NCBI GenBank assembly: GCA_964565925.1
Contig: CAZMGV010000007.1
Span: 119,105 to 183,104, forward strand
Origin: CAZMGV01 sp964565925
Lineage (GTDB): Bacteria > JAGRBM01 > JAHCIT01
Direction of reading: 5' to 3'
Length of the DNA: 64,000 nt
The notes below the pieces were generated by a model, which searched no databases, was not told the DNA's origin, and saw only the letters and a program-made list of their open reading frames with translations. Below are positions 50,084 to 58,045 of this stretch, piece after piece. Position numbers and translations under genes: made by a program. Position 1 is the stretch's first letter, and each line of letters begins with the position of its first letter.

Positions 50084-51001
50084 CTACGCGACCTCGAACC
50101 GGTCCGTCTCCGGCTCCCTGAGGCGGCCTTCCTCGACCAGGTATTTCGTGCAGGGGCGCAGCAGCATCTGACCGCTCACGGCTGCCCACGCCTCGTAGCC
50201 CGGCAGCACCGGCATGTTGAACAGGGTCCGGAAATGGCCGGACAGTTTCAGGACCGTGTCGCTGCCCTGCCGGATCAAGGTCAGGATGGTGTCCAGCCGT
50301 TCGTCCTGTGTCTTCGTATAGGTGACGAGCCGTTCCCGGTATTCGTCCGTATCGAACCAGCCGCGCCCGTGGGCCGAGGCGGCCTTCTTCACCGGGAGCT
50401 TCGAGAGCTTTGCCAATGACGCGTAAGTTTCACGCACGTCGCTGTCCACGTCCGGACAGACTGGCCCGGCCCGGGTGAGGTCATAGTCGCCCAGCACGAC
50501 CAGCCCGTCATCGGGGAACCAGAAACAGGTGTGACCGCTCGTGTGTCCCGGCGTATGAAGCGCCACCATCGTTACGCCGCCCAGGTCGAACTCCGCATCG
50601 GGTTTGAAGGTCTCCGTTACCGGCCGGTGGTGGAACCCCATGCTGTCGTAGATCGCGTCTATCTGTCCGGCGGCCACTGTGTCGAATATTCCGCCCCGTT
50701 CGTGGGTGATTTTGCGTGACTCGACGGGTTCACGGTCTTTCCCGGAGACAAACAGAGGCACATCGGGTAACTGGCAGGCCGACAGCGCATGATCCTCGTG
50801 CCAGTGGGTGAGAAAGATCCGGTCGATACCGGGGCCTGCGTTGAGCGCCTTCGCCTGATCGACGGAGCCGCCCTGGTCGATGAGCACCTTCACTCTGCTG
50901 TCCACGTACAAGCCGTTGCAGTTGGGGTAAGGCGAACGGTTCGGCCCGGGCAGGAATACCAGCCGGCCGTGGCGCGGGAATTCGGAGAGGTCGAGGGACA
51001 G
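50084..51001 (-). CDS. Metallo-beta-lactamase-fold hydrolase with probable CTG start
   Basis: The zinc motif FLTHWHEDHALSA, TPGHTSGHTCFW and GDYDLT mark an MBL hydrolase, with a C-terminal helical part containing LSGHFRTLFNMPVLP. The first ATG, GTG or TTG in frame is the TTG at 50911. The 30 codons before it read LVFLPGPNRSPYPNCNGL, which is the expected first strand and GPN loop of this fold. Coding therefore seems to start earlier, and the CTG at 51001, 7 bp after the gltA stop with GGAAG nearby, is the best candidate. This gives about 305 residues. If the TTG is used, the fold lacks its first strand. Substrate unknown. Confidence 0.8.
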   Translation of the reverse strand: MSLDLSEFPRHGRLVFLPGPNRSPYPNCNGLYVDSRVKVLIDQGGSVDQAKALNAGPGIDRIFLTHWHEDHALSACQLPDVPLFVSGKDREPVESRKITHERGGIFDTVAAGQIDAIYDSMGFHHRPVTETFKPDAEFDLGGVTMVALHTPGHTSGHTCFWFPDDGLVVLGDYDLTRAGPVCPDVDSDVRETYASLAKLSKLPVKKAASAHGRGWFDTDEYRERLVTYTKTQDERLDTILTLIRQGSDTVLKLSGHFRTLFNMPVLPGYEAWAAVSGQMLLRPCTKYLVEEGRLREPETDRFEVA

Positions 51002-51008
51002 GGCGGCG

Positions 51009-52298
51009 CTACTTCCGGTCGCGCATCGGAACGTACTTGGCGTTGCGGGCGCCCAGGTAAACCTGGCGCGGCCGGGCGATCTTCTGCTCCTTGTCCTTCA
51101 GCATCTCGGCCCATTGGGCGATCCAGCCGGCGGTGCGGGGGATCGCAAAGAGCACGGTGAACATGTCCACCGGGATGCGGAGCGCCTCGTAAATAAGGCC
51201 CGAATAGAAGTCGACGTTCGGATACAGCTTGCGGGAGACGAAGTAGTCGTCCTCAAGCGCGATCCGTTCGACTTCCATCGCGATTTCGATCTTCGAGTTC
51301 TTGCCGACGGTGTCGAACACCTCGTCGGCCATCTTCTTGATGATCTTGGCGCGGGGGTCATAGTTTTTATAAACCCGGTGGCCGAAGCCCATCAGGCGGC
51401 CTTCACCGGCCTTGCAGGCCTTGATGAACTCAGGGACCTTGTCCTTGGAGCCGATCTTGTCGAGCATCTCGAGCACGGCCTGGTTGGCTCCGCCGTGCAG
51501 CGGGCCGTAGAGAGCAGCCGTGGCGCCGGCGACACAGGAGTAGGGGTCCGCCTGCGAGCTGCCGATCGAGCGCATGGTGTTGGTCGAACAGTTCTGCTCG
51601 TGGTCGGCGTGAAGGATGAAAAGAACATCCAGCGCCCGCTCGATCGCCTGGTTGGGCACGTAGCGGGTTTCGGCAACCTTGAACATCATCGAGAGGAAGT
51701 TGCCCGCGAACGACAGCTCGTTGTCCGGGTAGACGTACGGCATGCCGAGCAGGTGACGGTACGACCACGCCGCCAGCGTCGGCATCTTGGCGATCAGGCG
51801 GTGGGTGCTCTGGCGCACCTCTTCCGGGTCGTCGATGTTCTTGGATGCCGGATAAAACGTCGAGAGCGCACCCAGCGTCGAGATCATCATGCCCATGGGG
51901 TGCGCATCGTGACGGAAACCTTCCATGAACTTCTTCACGTTTTCGTGGACGAAGGTGTGATAGGTGATGTTTTTCACCCAGTCCTTGAGTTCGGTGATGT
52001 TGGGCAGCTTGCCATAGACGAGCAGGTAGGCGACCTCGAGATAAGTCGAGTGCTCGGCCAGATCCTGAATCGGAATGCCGCGGTATTCGAGAATCCCCTT
52101 GTCACCGTCGATGTAGGTGATGTTGCTCTTGCACGAAGCGGTGTTCGTAAAGGCCGGATCGTAGGTCATCAGGCCGAAATCATCGGCATTCACCTTGATC
52201 TGGCGCAGATCCATCGCCCGGATGGTGTCGTTTTCGACCGGGACCTCATAGGCTTTTCCGGTGCGGTTGTCGGTAATTGTCAGGGTGTTCTTGGCCAA
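51009..52298 (-). CDS. gltA: Citrate synthase
   Basis: A 429-residue type-II-like citrate synthase. Active-site blocks are HADHEQNCSTNTMRSIGSSQ (the STNT/R region with catalytic His before it), LYGPLHGGANQAVLEML (His) and MGFGHRVYKNYDPRA (Asp/Arg). It condenses oxaloacetate and acetyl-CoA to start the TCA cycle. The start is TTG at 52298 with AGGAGGAG six bases upstream, a strong site that decides the start. An MBL gene follows within 8 bp. Divergent from ahbA-ahbB across 243 bp. Confidence 0.97.
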   Translation of the reverse strand: MAKNTLTITDNRTGKAYEVPVENDTIRAMDLRQIKVNADDFGLMTYDPAFTNTASCKSNITYIDGDKGILEYRGIPIQDLAEHSTYLEVAYLLVYGKLPNITELKDWVKNITYHTFVHENVKKFMEGFRHDAHPMGMMISTLGALSTFYPASKNIDDPEEVRQSTHRLIAKMPTLAAWSYRHLLGMPYVYPDNELSFAGNFLSMMFKVAETRYVPNQAIERALDVLFILHADHEQNCSTNTMRSIGSSQADPYSCVAGATAALYGPLHGGANQAVLEMLDKIGSKDKVPEFIKACKAGEGRLMGFGHRVYKNYDPRAKIIKKMADEVFDTVGKNSKIEIAMEVERIALEDDYFVSRKLYPNVDFYSGLIYEALRIPVDMFTVLFAIPRTAGWIAQWAEMLKDKEQKIARPRQVYLGARNAKYVPMRDRK

Positions 52299-52420
52299 GG
52301 GAGGCTCCTCCTCGAGGGGTGCAAACTCAGGTAATCTGTAGCATCGCCAATCGGCAAATACATATACCTTTAGGCGGTTGTCGCTGAATTATAGGATCGC
52401 ATCCCGTAGCGGGGCATATG

Positions 52421-52441
52421 ACCTGGCTCAGGTTGCACCTG
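52421..52441. promoter_or_regulatory. Interleaved inverted repeats upstream of ahbA-ahbB
   Basis: Three 5-bp half-sites alternate in orientation with 3-bp spacers: ACCTG (52421-52425), CAGGT (52429-52433), ACCTG (52437-52441). Each adjacent pair is a perfect inverted repeat. A -10-like TATTAT (52453-52458) follows on the + strand, so the array covers the -35 area of a promoter for the ahbA-ahbB gene. Confidence 0.45.
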
Positions 52442-52541
52442 ACGATCCGTGCTATTATGGGTAATTGGAACGTGTCCGGATTACTCCCCTTTTGTGCCCG
52501 GAGTGCCGGCGTGTATATGGATTTTCAGGAGAAGCAGACCC

Positions 52542-53585
52542 GTGGATAATCTCGATTCGATTGACAAGCAGCTGACGACACTCATGCAGGAGGAGTTTCC
52601 CCTGTCGGAGCACCCGTTCAAGGATCTGGGCGACAAGGTCGGGGTATCCGAGGCGGAGGCACTGACCCGGGTCAAAGGGCTCAAGGACAAGCATGTCATT
52701 CGCCAGATCGGCGTCATCTTCGACAGCCGGAACATGGGGTATACCTCGTCGCTGGTGGCCATGAAGGCCGACCCGGACAAGGTCGACCAGGTGGCTGCGG
52801 TTGTCAGCGAGCATCCGGGCGTCTCCCACAACTACAAGCGCAACCATGAATTCAATATCTGGTTTACCATCGCGGTGCCGCCGGGCCAGAGCCTCGAGAA
52901 GCACATCGACGCGCTTCACAAGGCCTCGGGGGCCATCTCCACCCGTATCATGCAGACCCTGCGCCTCTACAAGATCGGCGTGAAGCTGGACCTGACCGAA
53001 GAGGGGCGCAAGACCGAAAACCTGACCCAGAAGGAAAAGGCCCCGGTCTGGAACAAGCTGCTGGACAAGGCCGATACGATTTCCGAAGAGGACATCGCCT
53101 ACATCCGTGAACTCCAGGAAGACCTGGCCTTGGTCGAGCAGCCGTACGTGGAAATGGCGAAACGTCTGGGCGTTCCATTCTCCCGCCTTCTGGAGAAGGC
53201 GAAAGAAATGAACGAACGCGGGCTGTACCGCCGCAATGCCGCGATCCTCAACCACCGCAAGGCCGGGTTCAAATCCAACGGCATGGGCGTCTGGAAGGTC
53301 GATGAAAAGGACGTGGACAAGTACGGCGAAATGTTCGGCCAATACCGGGTCGTCTCCCACTGTTACCGCCGGCCGGTCTATCCCGACTGGAAATACAACC
53401 TGTTCACCATGGTCCACGGCGCCGACGACGACGAGTGCCGCCATATCATCGACCAGCTGTCGAAGGATTCGGGGCTCAAGGACTATTCGGTGCTTTTCTC
53501 GACCATCGAGTACAAGAAGAACCGGGTGGTCTACTTCCCCAAGAGCGAAAACTACCCCGAGTGGTGCAAGGACGCGCTGAACTGA
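52542..53585 (+). CDS. Fused siroheme decarboxylase-like protein (AhbA-AhbB, two Lrp/AsnC domains)
   Basis: A 347-residue protein from the GTG at 52542 (AGGAG upstream). Each half has the winged-helix plus RAM-like fold of siroheme decarboxylase subunits: residues ~1-165 (VIRQIGVIFDSRNMGYTS, HNYKRNHEFNIWFTI) and ~195-347 (LYRRNAAILNHRKAGFKSNG, HCYRRPVYPDWKYNLFTM). AhbA and AhbB together turn siroheme into didecarboxysiroheme in the alternative haem pathway of sulfate reducers and archaea. They are normally separate genes, whereas here one chain carries both. The His residues preceding the RP/NH blocks that bind the tetrapyrrole remain. A role as an Lrp-type regulator cannot be excluded. Confidence 0.85.
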   Translation: MDNLDSIDKQLTTLMQEEFPLSEHPFKDLGDKVGVSEAEALTRVKGLKDKHVIRQIGVIFDSRNMGYTSSLVAMKADPDKVDQVAAVVSEHPGVSHNYKRNHEFNIWFTIAVPPGQSLEKHIDALHKASGAISTRIMQTLRLYKIGVKLDLTEEGRKTENLTQKEKAPVWNKLLDKADTISEEDIAYIRELQEDLALVEQPYVEMAKRLGVPFSRLLEKAKEMNERGLYRRNAAILNHRKAGFKSNGMGVWKVDEKDVDKYGEMFGQYRVVSHCYRRPVYPDWKYNLFTMVHGADDDECRHIIDQLSKDSGLKDYSVLFSTIEYKKNRVVYFPKSENYPEWCKDALN

Positions 53586-53619
53586 CCCGGCAGCCTGGCC
53601 CGCAATCTAGCCCGGCATC

Positions 53620-54207
53620 CTAGCCCGGAAGATTAATTCCGTAGCGGCGGGTCCAGCCGCCGTCGAAGGCGAAATACGTCGGATCGTCGTAGACGCAGAT
53701 GTCCACCCGCTGGATGCTGCCCGGCGTACCTTTCAGAAAATCCTCGCACGCCTGAAGCGTGATCTCCGACGCTTCCACCTTGGGGAATCCGAAAATCCCC
53801 GTCGAGATTGCCGGCAGCACGATGCTCTGGAGATTCTCGTCTTTGGCCACGTTCAGCGACGCGAGCACCGCCCGGCGCAGCTTCTTTGCCTCGTCACCTT
53901 CGCCCCAGCGGGGGCCGACCGTGTGTACCACCCGTTTGCAGGGGAGTTTCCCGGCGCCGGTCGAACGGGCGGTGCCGACCGGGACAGGGCCGTGTTCCCG
54001 GACCGAGAGGTCCGACTCTTCCTGGATGATCCGCCCGCCGTTCTTGACGATCTGGGCGGCGACCCCGCCGCCGTGGGCCAGCTGCTCGTTGGCGGCATTC
54101 ACGATCGCGTCCGCCTGCACGTAGCAGATATCGCCGTTCAGCAGCCGGAACGTCCGGTGATTGATCTCGACGGTTCGCATGACGCGGAATGGATGCTCTC
54201 GGGCCAT
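53620..54207 (-). CDS. Macro domain (O-acetyl-ADP-ribose deacetylase-like) protein
   Basis: A 195-residue protein that is essentially one MacroD-type macro domain. The ADP-ribose-binding blocks are GDICYVQADAIVNAANEQLA, HGGGVAAQIV and LPAISTGIFGFP. Members remove ADP-ribose from proteins or hydrolyse O-acetyl-ADP-ribose. The first ~10 residues extend past the core. It is divergent from the unknown gene at 54243 with only 35 bp between starts. No ADP-ribosyltransferase or sirtuin is in the window, so a toxin-antitoxin role is not supported here. Confidence 0.9.
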   Translation of the reverse strand: MAREHPFRVMRTVEINHRTFRLLNGDICYVQADAIVNAANEQLAHGGGVAAQIVKNGGRIIQEESDLSVREHGPVPVGTARSTGAGKLPCKRVVHTVGPRWGEGDEAKKLRRAVLASLNVAKDENLQSIVLPAISTGIFGFPKVEASEITLQACEDFLKGTPGSIQRVDICVYDDPTYFAFDGGWTRRYGINLPG

Positions 54208-54242
54208 GGGCAGAGCCTAACCGGGGTAGTATCATTTGTCCT

Positions 54243-54767
54243 GTGCCCCACTCCGGCTCCAAACCGAAACGTCCCCGGTCGATCCCATACGACTTCTATG
54301 TCTACCGGGGCGAACTGGACGACGTGAAGCATCTGGAAACGATCTCCCCGATGGCGCTGAAAGCGGCGATGAAACGCTACCCGGACGCGCTGCCAACGCC
54401 GGATGGATTTGCGGTGGAGACGGAGACCGACGGTGGTGACAAAGTCGCGCTGACTGTCCTGTTGGAAAGCGAAGAGGGCGGCCCGTGCACGACCGTCATC
54501 GTCCGGTTCGGCCTCGAAACCGGCGTCGCCGGGTTCGAGCGCGCCGGTCATCTGGCCCGCCATGTGGCAACGGCGCTCGACGCGCAGGTGTTCGACCCCC
54601 AGGCGCACCGACGGCTGGGCGCCCGAAAGCGTACCAGCAGCTGGGACGAGGCCCGCGGCGTCTTTGAAAAGCAGCGCGAATCGTTCCGGGCGCTGCTGCC
54701 CCACTCCAGCCACCGGGAGCCGCACATCGGGAAACCGGTGCCACGCTGGAAGTTCTGGAAGAGTTGA
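54243..54767 (+). CDS. Protein of unknown function
   Basis: A 174-residue protein with a GTG start (54243); an in-frame ATG at 54189 lies inside the macro-domain gene. No signal peptide. A strand-helix pattern follows (DFYVYRGELDDVKHLETIS, KVALTVLLESEEGGPCTTVI), and the tail is Trp/Arg-rich (PRWKFWKS). I do not recognise the family. It converges on the membrane-protein gene with a 6-bp gap. It could be paired with the macro-domain gene by its shared promoter region, but nothing in the sequence links their functions. Confidence 0.6.
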   Translation: MPHSGSKPKRPRSIPYDFYVYRGELDDVKHLETISPMALKAAMKRYPDALPTPDGFAVETETDGGDKVALTVLLESEEGGPCTTVIVRFGLETGVAGFERAGHLARHVATALDAQVFDPQAHRRLGARKRTSSWDEARGVFEKQRESFRALLPHSSHREPHIGKPVPRWKFWKS

Positions 54768-54773
54768 ACGGGT

Positions 54774-56204
54774 TTACTTAACCGGCGAAAACCACCGGAC
54801 ACAGCGGTCGCCGTCGCGATCCAGACAGGCCTTCGCCAGATTCAGATTCCAGGGGATTTCGATACAGGGGTTTGAAAGGCCGGGCTGGCAGCGGGTCTGG
54901 TAGTCGGGAATGACCGGTCTTGAAAACCCGAGATGATATTCCTGCATCCACACATACGGATTGGCAATTGGAAGAAGCGGCATATTGTCTGCGGCGACAG
55001 TCAGCTTTTCGGATTTCTGGATCTCTTCTCGATGAACTTTGAGGGCATTGACGACCTGATCGCCGATTTCGCCCAGATATCGATAGTTCCGGTAGTCCCG
55101 TATCATCAGTACGGAGGCGCCAGCCACCCATAAGGCGACTATTAAAGGGGGGAGGATAGTCAGCTTTTCGTGCCGGCCTCTCAGCCAGTCCAGCAGAACG
55201 CACAACACGATTACCGCCCCGAATCCTGCTGAGTAAAAATATCGGCCAGTCAGATGTCCGAACGCAAGCACAGGAAGCATCAGAAAAGAAACGAACCAGA
55301 TGAGGCCGAACCTGGCAAGGGTCCTGATGCGGAAGAACAAGACCGACAGGCAGATCAGCAGCGCGATTCCGGTGCTCTCGGCCAGATTCTGCCAGTCAGG
55401 GTAGGTCAGGAAAAATACACCGGATAGTCCCTGACACAGCAGCCCCAGGTAGTGACCGGGCATGTCCATTCCCTGAAGGGATTTACGGCTCTCCCAGTAT
55501 CCGGGATGCGACCAGATCAGTACAAACGAGAGCAAGGCGGTCCCGGTAACTATGGCTATCGGAACGAGAAGGTTCCGGTTTTTTTTGAGAAGCGGACTCC
55601 CCGGCTCCGGCAGTATGATCAGCATCAGGGGCAGCAATACTGCAGTCGGCTTGGTAAAAATGGAAAGCATTGCCGGGACCGCCGCCCAGCTTCGTTGTAC
55701 GGCTGTGCTCGCCCTGAGCCAGATCCACAGGGAAAGCAGCATCCAGAAAAGCATCTGAATATCCTTGCACGTCGCGGCCCAGTACAAGGTCTCGTCGCCG
55801 GGCCGGAAGAACAGCCAAATGACGGATCCCTCGATGGCAGCCCGCGGGCTTACCAGCAGGCCGAGCACTATCCACACCAGCCAGGTGTTTGCGAAATGCA
55901 TCGCCAGTCCGAACCAGCGCATCGGCACCCACGGCGTCTCCGGAGAAATCATCGTGGCAACGCGCCACGGAAGAAGATGCAGGGGATCGGGAGCTTTCCG
56001 GAGAAGAACCAGATCGATCACGCTGGACCTGCTGGCGATCAGCGCTTCCATGTGATCATCGCCAAAACACCCGATCTGGCCGATCCAGTAACCGGCTGCG
56101 GCGAATAACAGGATCCCGAAAGCAGCCAGCACGGCGACCCGGGGCCATCTCTTTCCGGTGAAACTCATTGACTGAAAGAATTTGTAGCATATGAGCGGCT
56201 TCAT
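54774..56204 (-). CDS. Multi-spanning membrane protein, PMT/GT-C-like
   Basis: A 476-residue protein with many hydrophobic segments (VAVLAAFGILLFAAAGYWIG, LVLLGLLVSPRAAIEGSVI-type stretches) and a long extracytoplasmic C-terminal region. Near the N-terminus CFGDDHMEALI places acidic residues in the first loop, as in GT-C glycosyltransferases that use dolichol- or undecaprenyl-linked sugars. The last ~90 residues contain four cysteines (ETC-type TRCQPGLSNPC), possibly disulfide bonded. Two starts are possible: 56204 (MKPL) and 56168 (MSFTG). No glycan gene cluster surrounds it, so the assignment is tentative. Confidence 0.7.
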   Translation of the reverse strand: MKPLICYKFFQSMSFTGKRWPRVAVLAAFGILLFAAAGYWIGQIGCFGDDHMEALIASRSSVIDLVLLRKAPDPLHLLPWRVATMISPETPWVPMRWFGLAMHFANTWLVWIVLGLLVSPRAAIEGSVIWLFFRPGDETLYWAATCKDIQMLFWMLLSLWIWLRASTAVQRSWAAVPAMLSIFTKPTAVLLPLMLIILPEPGSPLLKKNRNLLVPIAIVTGTALLSFVLIWSHPGYWESRKSLQGMDMPGHYLGLLCQGLSGVFFLTYPDWQNLAESTGIALLICLSVLFFRIRTLARFGLIWFVSFLMLPVLAFGHLTGRYFYSAGFGAVIVLCVLLDWLRGRHEKLTILPPLIVALWVAGASVLMIRDYRNYRYLGEIGDQVVNALKVHREEIQKSEKLTVAADNMPLLPIANPYVWMQEYHLGFSRPVIPDYQTRCQPGLSNPCIEIPWNLNLAKACLDRDGDRCVRWFSPVK

Positions 56205-56284
56205 TCGCCCGCATTATTTGGCCGTCTGATTGAACCTCTGCGGTCCCCGGCTCAAAATGGAGGTCTGACAGAAAGGCCTTCCCG

Positions 56285-56935
56285 ATGATCGGTATCCCGC
56301 TGGGTTTTGTGGCCGTGAACTACATCGAATGGCACGTCCACAAATATTACCTTCACGGCCGCGGGAAGAACCGCAAAAGCCCCTATTCGATCCACTGGGA
56401 CCACCACCGGGAGGCCCGCAAGCATGGTTTCCTGGACCCGGAACATTACGGGCCGACCTTCAGGACCACCTGGGAGAGCGGGCCCGCGATGCAGGAGGTG
56501 AAGGCGATACTGGCCGGAGCCGCTGCCGTATCGGTTCTTTTCCCGGTCGCGCCGTTTTTCACAATGACGCTGTGGTACGGCGGGTGGAACTACTGGTCGA
56601 CCCACCGCAAGGCGCACCTCGATCTCGAGTGGGCCCGTGAACACGTTCCGTGGCATGTCGACCACCACATGAACACGAACCAGAACGCCAACTGGTGCGT
56701 CACGAAACCGTGGTTCGACTACATCCTCGGGACCCGCATCTCGCCGGACCCGAAAACCCGGGAGACCAACCCCCTCGGAATGAAGCTTCCTCCCGCTGTC
56801 GAAGCGCAGGTGAACGCGCTGGCCCGGCTGCTGTTCCCGGGCAGCTTCGAAAAAGTCGACGAACTGGCCGCCGCCGAACGTGCGGACCGCGCCGCCGGAA
56901 GGCAGGGGTTCGTACCGGAGTTCGCCCGGACGTGA
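56285..56935 (+). CDS. Fatty-acid hydroxylase/sterol desaturase-like His-rich membrane protein
   Basis: A 216-residue protein with the spaced histidine clusters of the membrane diiron hydroxylase superfamily: EWHVHKYYLHG, HWDHHREARKHG, HRKAHLDLEW and HVPWHVDHHMNTNQN. Hydrophobic stretches (LAGAAAVSVLFPVAPFFTM) separate them. Such enzymes hydroxylate or desaturate lipids and carotenoids using O2 and an electron donor. The chain is shorter than sterol desaturases and looks like a bacterial fatty acid 2-hydroxylase-type member. The ribosome site is weak. It stands alone between divergent and unrelated genes. Confidence 0.85.
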   Translation: MIGIPLGFVAVNYIEWHVHKYYLHGRGKNRKSPYSIHWDHHREARKHGFLDPEHYGPTFRTTWESGPAMQEVKAILAGAAAVSVLFPVAPFFTMTLWYGGWNYWSTHRKAHLDLEWAREHVPWHVDHHMNTNQNANWCVTKPWFDYILGTRISPDPKTRETNPLGMKLPPAVEAQVNALARLLFPGSFEKVDELAAAERADRAAGRQGFVPEFART

Positions 56936-57229
56936 CGTAGATCGGGGGATAGTCCCTTCTCCCCGAAAAACCCGTTTGCCTGAAGCCGCCGGCCCGGGCC
57001 TGATCCGGACCGGGTATTCAAGCCCGTCCCAAATGAGGCCGTTTCAGGCCGTTTTTATGAGGAAAGTCACCTTCAGATTTTCCCTATTGACAGCCGTTGG
57101 TATCCGGCTTTTCGCGTGCTATTCCGTTCGCGCTCTGGAGGCGCAAGGCGCCCCGGAAGCCGGACAACCCCGGAGCGCCGGGAAACCCCGACAGTTCAAA
57201 CGTCAATAACCCCATGAGGAGGAGAAACG
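56936..57229. other. 294-bp intergenic region upstream of etfBA
   Basis: No gene is supported here. It holds a duplicated GGCCGTTT (57034-57053) and a TTGACA at 57086 with no well-placed -10. The etfB ribosome site is at its right end. Confidence 0.35.
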
Positions 57230-58012
57230 ATGAAGATCGTCGTTCTCGTCAAGCAGACGCCTGACACCGAAACGAAACCGAAGATCACGTCCGACAAGAA
57301 GCGGCTCGAGGAGGGTGAAATCAAGTTCGTGATGAACCCTTACGATGAATTCGCCGTGGAAGAGGCCCTCAAGACCAAAGAGAAAATCGGCGGCGATTCG
57401 ACCGTCGTCGTGGTGAGCCTGGGTCCGGACCGGGTTGTGGAATCGATCCGCACCGCTCTCGCGATGGGCGCCGACACCGGCATCCATATATGGGACGCGG
57501 CGCTGGAAGGCACCGACAGCTACGGAACCGCAGTGGCGCTGGCCGCGGCGGTGAAGAAGGCCGGTTTCGACGTGATATTCACGGGCAAGCAGGCCATCGA
57601 CGGCGACTTCGCGCAGGTGAACTCCCGCGTGGCGGAACTGCTCAATGTGCCGCAGCTGAACCTGACCGTGAAGCTCGATCTTTCCGCCACGGGCGGCAAG
57701 GCGGAGCGGCGCGTGGAAGGCGGCGACGAGCTGATCGAGTTCTCGCTCCCGGCCGTGATCGCGTGCGAGAAGGGACTCAACGAGCCCCGCTACGCATCGC
57801 TCCCCGGCATCATGAAGGCCAAGAAGAAGCCGGTCGACAAGCTCGACCTGGCCGGCCTCGGCCTCTCGGCCGCCGATGTGAAACCCCGCCTCGTGGTGCA
57901 GGAAATCCGCATCCCCGAGCAGAAACGCCGTGGCGTGAAGCTGACGGGCGAGGTGACGGAAACGGCACCGAAGCTCGTGAAGCTGCTCCGCGAAGAGGCG
58001 AAGGTCATCTGA
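57230..58012 (+). CDS. etfB: Electron transfer flavoprotein beta subunit
   Basis: A 260-residue protein of normal EtfB length, starting MKIVVLVKQTPDTETKP, with NPYDEFAVEEALK and the AMP/FAD-region FTGKQAIDGDFAQVNSRVAE. AGGAGGAG lies 7 bp before the ATG. EtfAB carries electrons from acyl-CoA dehydrogenases to ETF:quinone oxidoreductase, or in bifurcating versions to ferredoxin. It precedes etfA by 33 bp. A 294-bp gap upstream contains no obvious gene. Confidence 0.97.
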   Translation: MKIVVLVKQTPDTETKPKITSDKKRLEEGEIKFVMNPYDEFAVEEALKTKEKIGGDSTVVVVSLGPDRVVESIRTALAMGADTGIHIWDAALEGTDSYGTAVALAAAVKKAGFDVIFTGKQAIDGDFAQVNSRVAELLNVPQLNLTVKLDLSATGGKAERRVEGGDELIEFSLPAVIACEKGLNEPRYASLPGIMKAKKKPVDKLDLAGLGLSAADVKPRLVVQEIRIPEQKRRGVKLTGEVTETAPKLVKLLREEAKVI

Positions 58013-58045
58013 CGTCCGGTCAGATCATTCGAAAAGGAAAATATC

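Noticed and set aside
53265..53276. GGGTTCAAATCC, like a tRNA T-loop
   Set aside because: It lies inside the well-supported AhbA-AhbB coding sequence and no acceptor or anticodon stem can be drawn around it.
53586..53619. Short imperfect repeats of TAGCCCGGCA after the AhbA-AhbB gene
   Set aside because: Only two to three degenerate units over 34 bp, with no T-tract and no clear hairpin, so neither a terminator nor a repeat family is supported.
56880..57209. A 109-codon open frame ahead of etfB
   Set aside because: It starts inside the hydroxylase gene, is rich in Arg/Pro/Gly and shows no family pattern or ribosome site.
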